The notes under the pieces are model-generated. The model had not been told where the DNA came from and did no database searches. It worked only from the letters and a program-made list of their open reading frames with translations. This document shows, in pieces, positions 1 to 10,170 of a stretch of 64,000 nt of DNA. The first letter of the stretch is position 1; every line of letters starts with the position of its first letter. The position numbers were made by a program, and so were the translations under genes. Source of the DNA: [Phialemoniopsis] sp. UDSM-2020. Lineage: Eukaryota; Ascomycota; Sordariomycetes; Thyridiales; Thyridiaceae. The DNA lies in the NCBI GenBank assembly GCA_018873225.1, contig JAEILZ010000007.1, positions 2,418,001 through 2,482,000 of the forward strand, read 5' to 3'.

Positions 1-616
1 TTCGGTCTCATTTCTCATCGGCGCACACACGGGTTTCACACGAAAGCTGTATAACAAAGCGAGTAGGGAAAGCCAAAAACGTCCAGATGGCAGGATTGCG
101 GTCACCCTGCGAGCCGCATTCGAGGGACCGTACGCAGGTCACCACTCACTCGATAGCTATGGCCATGCAGTCTTGATTGCCGGAGCTACTGGCATCACTC
201 ACCAGATAAGCTACCTGAGGCACTTGATTCAGGGGTATAACGACGGCGTCGTCGCGACACGTAAAGTAACCCTAGTATGGGTCATGCGGGATCACGAGTC
301 GTTGGAATGGGTCAGGGGCTGGATGGACGATATTCTTCGGATGCCGGGCCGGAAACAGCTCCTACGGGTACAATTGTTCATTACAAGGCCGAAAAACCCG
401 GCACAGATCAACTCCCAGTCGAATACGGTACGAATACTACCTGGCCGGCCGAACATTCCGCTCATCATCAGGAAGGAGGTCTCGGAGCAGATGGGCGCCA
501 TGTGTGTCACCGTCTGTGGACCGGGAGCTCTTGCTGATGATGTGCGGAGTGCAGTCAGACAAGTACAAGATCAAGGCACCGTCATTGACTTAAGCATTGA
601 GGGCTTCAGTTGGTGA
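1..616 (+). CDS. Ferric/cupric reductase, C-terminal part (5' end outside window)
   Basis: The frame is open from base 2 to a TGA at 614-616 and no start lies in the window, so this is the 3' end of a gene that begins to the left. The visible 204 residues fit the C-terminal half of a fungal ferric reductase. Near the beginning is a GFTRKL-type segment, then FEGPYAG, then the nucleotide-binding AGATGITHQ stretch (codons around 170-200). Close to the end a CGPGAL motif forms the second part of the NADPH pocket. In this family electrons pass from NADPH through FAD and membrane haems to ferric or cupric ions outside the cell. The end is unspliced. A complete but different ferric reductase lies at 19210-21855, so this is probably a paralogue. 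Substrate preference cannot be read from this fragment. Confidence 0.85.
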   Translation, partial: SVSFLIGAHTGFTRKLYNKASRESQKRPDGRIAVTLRAAFEGPYAGHHSLDSYGHAVLIAGATGITHQISYLRHLIQGYNDGVVATRKVTLVWVMRDHESLEWVRGWMDDILRMPGRKQLLRVQLFITRPKNPAQINSQSNTVRILPGRPNIPLIIRKEVSEQMGAMCVTVCGPGALADDVRSAVRQVQDQGTVIDLSIEGFSW

Positions 617-1973
617 GCGAAATACACAAAGAAAAGGACGTTCAATAGGCGAAACGCCTCGATCCTTGTCCTACCTAGCCTTCGACTCGGGTCCCGAATT
701 CCTTTCGAATATTTCATCGATTTCGATTCGTGCCACATCGGGCGGTATTCTTTTGCTGTATCTTGCCCTGTTCATCCACATCTCCGTGCATATTGGATGA
801 TGGTCTCTGTTTTGAAAGAAGCATAGCGAAACAGTGTTTACAAGAGGGAGTTTGGGTCAAGGGTAGACTATTATTCTTGTATATAGGCATTTATTCAAAT
901 ACCATTGAGGTAACCACGAATTTTTTGCAATGTGTAAACATCGTAGCCTCCAACAAAGCAGTGATATGCATATTGAGATGACCTTGCTTGCAAAGAGTCA
1001 TATCTCTGGATTGCATCACTGATATTACGAGGATGAATCCCTTTTGTTCGGTGTTTGAGGCTTTCCAAGTCGTTGTCCTCGAAGACAGGGAGCCCTGCAC
1101 ATTGATCAATTGAGTCATCCGAGTAATCCACAGTCTAACAGGTAAATGAGATGAGTGTCAGCACAAGCTGGGGAAAGTGAAGGAACCGGATGTATCCCGA
1201 AATGACTGTTTGGGGTAGAAGGTCTGTGCTGCATGCTTGAGCATGGCATGTTAGTCGCCTTCACCCGGTCTTCTCAATGTTGTCCTGAGCTAGTAGTACA
1301 GCATCCATGGATACACGTTGTCCATACGGAAGACTTGTACATTTCAATGGATGCATTCCATTACACATAGCAAGATCTCTTATCCTCCCCAATGTCCAGA
1401 CCTGTCGGATGTCGTCCGCAGAATTGTGTCGTTCGTCGATATACTTACCATTCGGGATGTCTGATTGGTCGAGAGGGACGGTTTGCGGCGGCAAGGCACG
1501 GCTTTGCTCCCAATTGGCGCATGCCGGACAGTCTGTCAAGTCTGTGTTCCCCCAGTGGCCCCCACTAATTGTGAGCAGAGGTAGAGGATCAAGTCTGCGG
1601 GGCTCTGCATTTAGTGATCAACGGCGGCGGACCCTAGACCATGAAGCTGCTTGGTTTGGGTGGTCGAAGGGCGCGCGAACTGGAACTGGAAGTGTGACTC
1701 AAAAAAGTCTTTTGACTCGGGCAGCGAGCTCGTGTATTTAACTCCTGTAATCTTGACCCCGAATTGCTTGTTCCTGTGTGATCTCGGACAATCGCTTTCT
1801 CTCCAAGCACAGCACCTTCTCAAGACATTACGGCTACACGTACAACGGTTACCTTGTGCCCCTCTCAATCAACGTCACAAGGAAAAAAAACCCAAATATC
1901 GGAGCACGGTGGTCAGACATAAAAATTACACCCCGCATTGCCATCAACCCCCCCCAAAGATAACGATAGCAAA
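617..1973. other. Intergenic: 3' flank of ferric reductase and leu4 promoter/leader
   Basis: No convincing gene is seen. A 279-nt open frame on the minus strand (1261-1539) contains a good donor-like GTAAGT but has no recognisable product. The right part holds the leu4 promoter, including two TGACTC elements near 1700. The last 230 bases before the leu4 start contain no ATG, as expected for an unobstructed leader. Confidence 0.5.
1695..1719 (+). promoter_or_regulatory. Putative Gcn4/CPC1 sites upstream of leu4
   Basis: A perfect TGACTCA heptamer lies at 1695-1701, followed 18 bases later (start to start) by TGACTCG at 1713-1719. TGASTCA is the known site of the fungal general amino-acid control activators (Gcn4, CPC1/CpcA). 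The pair is about 255-280 bases upstream of the leu4 start codon, a usual place for such elements in leucine-pathway genes. The match is seen; binding is inferred. Confidence 0.6.
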
Positions 1974-4084
1974 ATGCCTATGTAAGACAGTGATATCCCA
2001 CCCAAGTCATGCGACGAGTGCGCAATACTGATGAGTATTGTCTGCAGGCTGAAGGATCCCTCAAAAAAGTATCGGGCTTTCCCGCCTGTCCATCTGCCTG
2101 ACCGGCAATGGCCCTCCAAGACCATCACCAAAGCCCCGCGGTGGCTGTCGACCGATCTCAGAGATGGCAACCAGAGTCTGGTTGACCCCATGGTACGCGG
2201 CTCCTTCTAAGGTCTTGTTTGCTCCGGGTATGCGACTGACATGCTCCTTTTTTGGGGGTTGTTTAGAACGGTGACGAGAAGTGGCAATACTTCAAGATGC
2301 TTTGCGAGCTCGGCTACAAGGAGATTGAGGTCTCATTTCCCTCGGCCTCCCAGACCGACTTTGACTTTACGAGGCGCCTAATCGAGACCCCCGGTGTCAC
2401 TCCCGACGATGTCTACCTCCAAGTCCTGTCCCCCTGCCGCGAGGACCTCATCCGGCGCACAGTCGAGTCCGTTAGGGGCGCAAAGAATGCCATCATCCAC
2501 ATCTACCTTGCCACTAGCGAGTGCTTCAGGAGGATAGTCTTTGGCTTCACCGAGGAGGAGAGCATTGAGCTTGCCACTAAGTGTGCCAAGCTTGTGCGCT
2601 CCCTCACCAAGGACGACCCGACCCAGCAGGGCACTAACTGGTCATTCGAGTTCAGCCCGGAGACCTTCTCCGACACGGGCACCGACTTTGCCATCAAGAT
2701 CTGTGAAGCCGTCAAGGCCGCTTGGGAACCAACTACCGAGAACCCTATCATCTTCAACCTGCCCGCCACGGTCGAGATGTCCACGCCCAATGTGTACGCC
2801 GACCAGATCGAGTACTTCTCGCGCAACATCTCCGAGAGGGAGAAGATCTGCATCTCTCTGCACCCTCACAACGATAGAGGTTGCGCCGTGGCAGCGGCAG
2901 AACTGGCGCAGATGGCCGGCGCTGACCGTGTTGAGGGTTGCCTGTTTGGCAATGGAGAGCGCACAGGCAATGTCGACCTTGTCACCCTGGCCCTGAACCT
3001 CTACACTCAGGGTATCACCCCGAATATCGACTTCTCTGATCTCCAGAGGGTCATTGGCGTCGTCGAGATCTGCAACAAGATCCCCGTCCACCCCCGTGCG
3101 CCTTACGGAGGCTCTCTGGTCGTTTGCGCTTTCAGTGGTTCCCACCAGGATGCGATCAAGAAGGGTTTCCAGGTGCGGCAGCAGGAGAACAAGGATTACG
3201 ACGACTACTGGCAGGTGCCGTATCTGCCTCTGGATCCCAAGGATATCGGAAGAGATTACCAGGCAGTTATCCGTGTCAACTCCCAGAGTGGCAAGGGCGG
3301 TGCTGCCTGGATCATTCAACAATACCTCCACCTCGATCTGCCCCGCGGTCTGCAAGTCGACTTCAGCCGGACCGTGCAAAAGGTCGCCGACGAGCGCAGC
3401 CGTGAACTTCTGCCGGTGGAGATCACGGAGCTCTTTGAGCAGACATACTTCCTTCACGAGAACCCGCGGTTCAGCCTGGTCGACTACGAGATCAAGCCCG
3501 ACCGGTCGCGGAGCCCTGCGCCTCCGGCTATGGGCAAGACCCAGGACACGAGGAGTCTGAAGCGTGTCTTCGAGGGTGTCATCTCCGTCGGCGGCAAGGA
3601 GTACAAGCTGTCCGGTCGTGGTAACGGTCCCATCTCATCTCTGGCCAATGCCCTGCGCCCTGTCGGTGTCGATCTCGAGGTCAACGACTACAAGGAGCAT
3701 TCCATTGGTCGTGGCCGCGATGTCAAGGCTGCTACTTACATCGAGTGCACTGCGGCGGGAAGCAACCAAAAGGTCTGGGGTGTGGGCATTCACGAGGATG
3801 TGGTCCTAAGTTCCCTGCACGCTATGCTGAGCGCTGCTAGCAACGTGAGTTAATTTCATCTCGAGCATCTTCTCTTGCAGGAGTACACGTTCGCTAACTT
3901 TCTGCATCAGTTTGTTGTTAGCCGACCTGGCAGCCCTCACCTGTCTCGCCCATCACCGGCTCCTGTCGCCGACGGCCAAGACGAGGTAAACCCGGAGCTG
4001 CAACCGAGCGCCAACGGCACCAACGGTGCGGCCAAGAAGCCCGACCTGATCTCCGCCCTGGAGGCTCAGGCTGATGAGATGTAA
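1974..4084 (+). CDS. leu4: 2-isopropylmalate synthase (LEU4)
   Basis: Exons are 1974-1981, 2048-2192, 2267-3844 and 3911-4084, giving 634 residues; yeast Leu4 has 619. It catalyses the first committed step of leucine synthesis, condensing acetyl-CoA with 2-ketoisovalerate. The catalytic LRDGNQ motif is at residues 40-45. The metal-binding HPHNDRG is at 250-256 and GNGERTGN at 279-286. The last third is the LeuA dimer/regulatory domain that normally binds leucine for feedback inhibition. The first coding exon is only 8 nt (ATGCCTAT); splicing restores M-P-M-L-K-D-P, typical of the cytosolic-type N-terminus, and no presequence is visible. Intron 3 is placed at GTGAGT 3845 to CAG 3910, which joins SAASN to FVVSRPG. 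The C-terminal tail is low-complexity Pro/Asn/Gly. Upstream TGACTC sites suggest amino-acid control. Confidence 0.95.
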
Positions 4085-5690
4085 AAATGAAGAATCACGA
4101 GGCAAAAAGTTTGTTGGCATTTGTTATGGAGTTGTAACGCCAAAGCGTCCAATGGTTGAAGCAGCAGGGGCAAGGGTCTGGGGTATCTCAAGGTCCATAG
4201 CGGGGATTAACCTCGTCCGAAAGGAGATCTCGGCGTCAAAAAGAGCAGTAACACATGCAGTTTATGCAGATCAATGAGATGCTCATCTTTGCATACCCAG
4301 TGATTTCCCGATCCTAACTGTGGTACTTTGTAGTAGGAACTTGAAGGGTCCTTGGGAAACCAAGGTGGACAGGGAGGTGACAGCCTCGACTTGTTTGGCC
4401 AACCTTCGTAATTGTCTGGGGGCCGTTTCTCGAACCGCTTCCCCTGAAGAGTTTCAATGTCACCAACGGCTTCACGTACAGAAATGGCAAGGGTAAATAA
4501 GACCTCTGCGAGGTATTGACCTTTATGGTTTTGGGTAGTGGGACAATCCTCCACCTAGCAGTCGATACCAGACAAGGGGGTCGAAATTTCAGCCTGCAAC
4601 CTTGGTACGTCGCTTCTACGAGCACTTGTACACTAGCAGTGATACATGGCAGACGAAAGGTTGTCATGACATCCGCACATTAGCGATTGAGCCATCCACT
4701 TGGCCCTTATTTAGTTGTTATTTTGAATATCCAAGCAACCTTAAAGTTGCGGCTTGGCCCATCTGAAGTCTTGAAGAGACTCTGGGCTATGTCACTGTGT
4801 CGGAGGCCAACTCAGGCGGGTCATTTTGGGGCCGCCCCCATGCATCACAGTGGCTCGCGTCCCTGGGCAACAAGCGAACCGTGTGTTTTTTTCACCTCTA
4901 CATAGAATGGGTCCTGACCTGAGCAGCCTCAATCCCACTTCGCGTGTTGACTGGCTCAGGCCCGTAATTTCCCAGTCCAATTTGCTCTTCATTTTTGCGC
5001 GAAGGAAATAAAAAAAAGGAATCACGGCCGACTTGATGTTGACGTAGCTAGCTGGCTGGTTTTGTGCTATTCATTGCTTTTGATACTCGTTGGGCATGCT
5101 GGTCATTGTCACACAAAAAGGCAGGCAACTGAGAGCGCAGGGTGACGCAAAAGTCAGTCACGACTGAATGCACTTGATTTCCCCAGCTTGTCAGCTTTGT
5201 TCTGGTTGGTGGTGGTAGGAGCCTACCTGCCTGCCTTGGAGACTACAAGGCACCTAAGTACCTACCTGAGATGAAATATTGGTGTCCACTCTCAACTCGT
5301 GCTAAACAAATACCTCTCCGCCGCTCTCATCTTTCACCTTGGCCTTGACTCGCTCACACACAGTTGGTGGTCATCCAGAGGTACCCCTCTACTATTGATA
5401 CGCCCGAGTTTATTACAGGGGACATTCCACGTGAATCCACCCACCTCGAACGAGCCAGCACCTGCTGCACCTGCTGCTCCTGCTTCCTGCCCGCCAAAAG
5501 ACCCCCAAAACCCAAACCAACCTACCAGCTTCCCGCATTCCTCCTGCCGCAAATCCGCAAATCCAAATCCACTCCAAAAGTGCAGACCGCGATTCTTCGA
5601 CACTACACTTCATTTTTCCCCTTCTCCCCCTCCAAATCTGGTCACCTCCATTCATTCCCCTCCAAACTGCGACCGCGACAACAATCCAGC
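4085..5690. other. Intergenic between leu4 and kap95
   Basis: This is the leu4 3' region and kap95 promoter. A 115-codon open frame on the minus strand (4207-4554) starts at a GTG and matches no family I know. Near 5221-5270 there are several CCTACCTGCC/CACCTAAGTACCTACC motifs of a type that recurs in other spacers of this window. The 300 bases before kap95 are CT- and CA-rich, as is usual for a fungal 5' leader. Confidence 0.4.
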
Positions 5691-8600
5691 ATGGAGGCCA
5701 ACTCAGATATCAACACCGTCCTCACGAACTCCCTGTCTCCGGGTATGTTTCCCTCAGCCTGCTCCTCCATGTTACCCCCCCTTTAGCTGCTTGCCTACCG
5801 ACTGGTGGTCGCTTCTCCTTCGCGTGGGGCAGTCAACCAAAATATTGATGCAATCGTCCTAACAAACCCCTTTTCTTACAGACAACGAGCTTCGTCATGC
5901 CGCCGAGCAGCAACTTGCTCAGGCTGCTGAGAACAACTTTGTAAGTTTTGCTCCAATCTGCACTGCTTTTGCGTCTGTCATTTGACACACGACAACCCTC
6001 CCATGACGCACTTGGCGTAGCGTGTTTACTGACCGAAAGCCTCTCGTTCGGCTTACCTAGTCCCTCTACCTCGCAACCCTCGTTCAAGAACTAGCAAACG
6101 AGAACGCACAAGGCCATATTCGAGCAGCAGCTGGCATTGCCCTCAAGAACGCCTTCACAGCCCGCGAGTTCTCTCGCCAAGCCGCACTACAAGCAAAATG
6201 GCTACAACAAACAGACCAAGACACAAAGAACCGCGTCAAGGAGCTTGCCCTGCAAACTCTGTCCTCGTCCAACGCGCAAGCCGGCCAGGCCGCCGCTCAA
6301 GTTATTGCCTCGATCGCCGGTATCGAGTTGCCTCGTGGTCAATGGCAGGACTTGATGGCATCCCTGGTTCGCAATGTCAGCGAGGGCCAGCCCCACCAGA
6401 AGCAGGCTTCCTTGACCACCATCGGTTTCGTCTGCGAGATCCAAGATCAAGAGCTCAGAGCCAGCCTAGTAGCCCAGTCAAATGCTATTCTCACAGCCGT
6501 CGTCCAGGGTGCTCGGAAAGAAGAGGAGAATCTCGAGGTTCGCCTAGCCGCTATCACCGCGCTAGGTGACTCGCTCGAGTTTGTCGGCAACAACTTCAAG
6601 CACGAGGGAGAGCGCAACTACATCATGCAAGTTGTGTGCGAGGCTACTCAGGCACAGGATTCTCGGATACAACAGGGCGCTTTTGGCTGCCTCAACAGGA
6701 TCATGGGTCTCTACTACGAAAATATGCGCTTCTACATGGAGAAGGCTCTTTTCGGACTCACCATTCTGGGCATGAAATCCGAGGACGAGGACGTCGCTAA
6801 GCTTGCAGTCGAGTTCTGGAGCACTGTCTGTGAGGAGGAGATCGCCATCGAGGACGACAATGCCCAGGTAAGGACGGCCCCAGCTCACCTTAACGACGTA
6901 GTTCATAGAAGCATGTTTGCTGACCCACTTTTTCCAGGTCGAGAGCTCGGATCAGATGCGGCCTTTCTACAACTTCAGCCGCGTTGCCACGAACGAGGTC
7001 GTCCCCGTTCTGCTGACCTTGCTCACGAAGCAAGACGAGGATGCCACTGATGACGAGTACAACACCTCCCGTGCCGCCTACCAATGTCTCCAGCTCTACG
7101 CCCAGGCCGTGGGCGCCACCATCATCCCACCCGTCATCCAGTTTGTCGAGGCAAACCTACGGTCCGAAGATTGGCACAACCGTGACGCCGCCGTCTCTGC
7201 ATTCGGCGCAATCATGGAGGGCCCTGACGAGAAAGTCCTTGAGCCTATTGTCAAATCTGCCCTTCAAATCCTCATCACCATGATGGATGATCCCTCTCTG
7301 CATGTCAAGGACTCGACTGCCTTTACTCTTGGCCGGATCACCGAGAATTGCTCTGAAGCGATAGACCCGTCTCAGCATCTGGATCCTCTTATTCGATCTC
7401 TGTTTGCTGGTCTTACTAGCAACCCCAAGATGGCCCCTTCTTGTTGCTGGGCTCTGATGAACCTGGCAGAGCGCTTCTCTGGTGACCTCTCCGAGCAGAG
7501 CAATCCTCTTACCCAGCACTTCAACTCGGCTGTAACTGATCTCCTGGCGCTCACTGCTCGACATGACTGCGAGTCATCAGTGCGTACCGCCGCGTACGAG
7601 GTGCTCAACGCATTCGTGACCTGCGCTGCCCAGGAAAGCTTGCCAGCCATCGCCTCGCTGTCCGACGTCATCATTAAGCGCCTTGAGGAGACCGTGCCGA
7701 TGCAGAACCAAGTCGTCAGCGTTGAGGACAAGATCACTCTGGAGGATATGCAGACCAGTCTGTGCAGCGTGCTGCAGGGCATCATTACCCGCTTGGACAA
7801 GGAGATTCTGCCTCAGGGCGACCGTATCATGCAGGTCCTCCTCGCCATCCTTGGGTCGGTGGGCGGCAAGTCGAGTGTTCCTGAGGGTATCTTTGCCGTC
7901 ATCAGCAGCCTCGCCAACGCGATCGAGGAAGAGTTCATCAAGTACATGGAGGCATTTTCGCCGTTCCTGTACAACGCCCTGGGTAATCAGGAGGAGCCCA
8001 GTCTTTGCTCCATGGCTATTGGCTTGGTGAGCGACCTGACTCGCTCCATGGGCGAGCGCAGCCAGCCTTTCTGTGATAACTTCATGAACTACCTGCTCAA
8101 CAATCTCAGGGTTCGTACACTCTTGATCCTAACCTTTGCAATTAACCTGAATCCTTTTGCTAACGTGTATGTATTGCAGAGCACGACGCTGTCCAACCAA
8201 TTCAAGCCAGCAATCCTGCAGTGCTTCGGAGACATTGCTGGTGCAATCGGTGGCCACTTTGAGAACTACCTCTCGGTTGTCGCCCAGGTCCTACAGCAGG
8301 CTGCTACTGTCACTGCTGCAGCTGAGGGCTCCTACGAAATGTTCGACTATGTCATCTCTCTTCGAGAAGGTATCATGGACGCATGGGGCGGTATTATTGG
8401 TGCCATGAGGAGCAGCGGGAAGAGTGAGCCGATCCCCCTCCACTTTCGGCATCTTTCTGCTAACGATTCTTTTGTAGCCCAAGTCCTTCAGCAGTATGTG
8501 CCGTCTATCTTCCAGCTACTCAACGTAGTTGCTGGTGATGCCAACCGCAGCGAGTCCCTCATGAGGGCCGCTATGGGCGTTATTGGGTAAGTCTCCCTGG

Positions 8601-8835
8601 ATGTCCAGCTATCGAAACTTTTTACTGACTTGGCATCTGCGATAGCGATCTTGCCGAGGCCTACCCCCAGGGAGACCTCGTTGACGTCTTCCGCCAAGAC
8701 TGGGTCACGGCCATGATCAAGGAGACGCGTGGCAACCGCGAGTTCCAGCCACGGACCATCGACACCGCTCGCTGGGCACGCGAGCAGGTTAAGCGCCAGA
8801 TCGGTGGTTCCGTCAACGTCATGCAGCAGACTTGA
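5691..8835 (+). CDS. kap95: Importin subunit beta-1 (karyopherin beta, Kap95)
   Basis: Seven exons (5691-5742, 5882-5940, 6061-6867, 6938-8110, 8180-8423, 8478-8586, 8646-8835) encode 877 residues, the normal importin-beta length. The protein is an all-helical HEAT-repeat solenoid. It carries importin-alpha/cargo complexes through the nuclear pore and releases them on binding Ran-GTP. Evidence is continuous similarity to the family. The N-terminus has the Ran-binding importin-beta N-terminal segment (SLYLATLVQELANE, then IRAAAGIALKNAF). The acidic loop is KQDEDATDDE. WALMNLAERF and WGGIIGAMRSSGK mark central and C-terminal repeats. All junctions keep phase. Introns 4 (8111-8179, 69 nt) and 5 (8424-8477, 54 nt) are multiples of three and contain no stop, so retention would leave the frame open. 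The gene is single and housekeeping in context. Confidence 0.96.
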
Positions 8836-10170
8836 GCTGATTGAGCAGTGGAAGAACCGAAAGTTCTACCAGCCGCCCCTTCCCGTGTACCCTACCCCCT
8901 TGACAGGTCGCTCTTGAACATACATTGCTAAGCAAGCCGTGGGTCATGTCACTTGGCAACGCTTCGCTCCATGCATGTCGATCAGCAAAGAGCAGACCTC
9001 TAATACACTCTTCACCCAGCAGTCATCTTACACTTCACCATCACACATCATACCCCATGGCTATCATGATCACGAGACCCTATGTACATAAGCCCCCTTT
9101 TTTTATTGGCATTTCTGATTCGGATTACCCTGGACACTACACTTGATACACACCTACACCTGCTGCGGATTCCCCCATTTTGTGTTGCACGCTTCCTCCG
9201 TAGGTCTTGTCACCTGGTTCCCCTTCGGAAGGCTTTTTTTTTTCGTCATCTCTTTTACACGGGACTTGGAGCAAAATAGAGGAAGAGATCAGTCATGTAT
9301 GGCCCTTACGCTTCGGCAGGCGCCAAATCACACGTCATGTATAGAAGGACCACGATGGATGAGACATGCGGGTTCAAGGAGGATGATGAGACATGGAGTA
9401 CCCTGTTCCTCGCCGCTGTTCAAGTGAGCAGTGCGATGGGCTATGGGGTGGATGAGCAGTTGACGCCGTTTGGCTTCGGCGAAGAACCAATCTCAGACTC
9501 GAGCGGCTTGGTATACTCTGGTTTGCAGACATACTGGAGGTTCACTGCCCGCTTTGAGACTGGCTGCAGGTGGTGAGAAGATGCAATCGCGGCTGGCAAG
9601 GTCGAGTGACCACGGCTCGCAGTATATGCATTGGTGTAGTTGAAATAAAAAAACATCCCCCTGAATTCTTACGGAAGGTTTTGGTGATCATTGTAGCCAA
9701 TACGAATATGACGCCTAAAATTTGTGCGGTTTATATGACGAACAAGCTGGTACGGTGTAGACTGATGGCATTGTGCCTTTGCGCACATGTGGGAACCGAG
9801 CATAAAAGGTTCTTGCGATCCCTAGGTACCTAGGTAGACTTGAACTCATCAATCGACACTCGCATCCGAAGCCCCTGGTTGGGACCAATTCAGAAAACCA
9901 AAATTCCCTCCCTTGTCCCGTACCATCGGTAGTAACAATGACTACTCAAGCAGAGTTGAAAGCAAAACATGTGCAGACCAGGATAACCTTTTTTAAGAGC
10001 CAAGCAAAAGTATTTACAATGAAGCCAATATCTGGGGGAGCAAGGAGAGAGAAAAAGACGAAGTGCCCCCATCTGCAAGGAACGATACGAGACACACAAA
10101 AGATATAAACCCCCAACGTATAAAAGGCCTCAGTGAGGCCAAGACTACCTCGAGACTCACGTCGTACCTG
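8836..10170. other. Intergenic between convergent kap95 and Zn2Cys6 regulator
   Basis: The space holds the 3' ends of two convergent genes. I see no coding gene. A CCTAGGTACCTAGGTAG element lies at 9821-9837. Short T and A runs are present but no clear polyadenylation consensus stands out. Confidence 0.4.

Noticed and set aside
1261..1741. Overlapping open frames on both strands left of leu4
   Set aside because: The minus frame has a donor-like GTAAGT, but no start, partner exon or homologous motif could be found; the plus frame runs through the leu4 promoter.
2642..3457. 271-codon minus-strand open frame
   Set aside because: Antisense shadow of the leu4 exon, with no independent signals.
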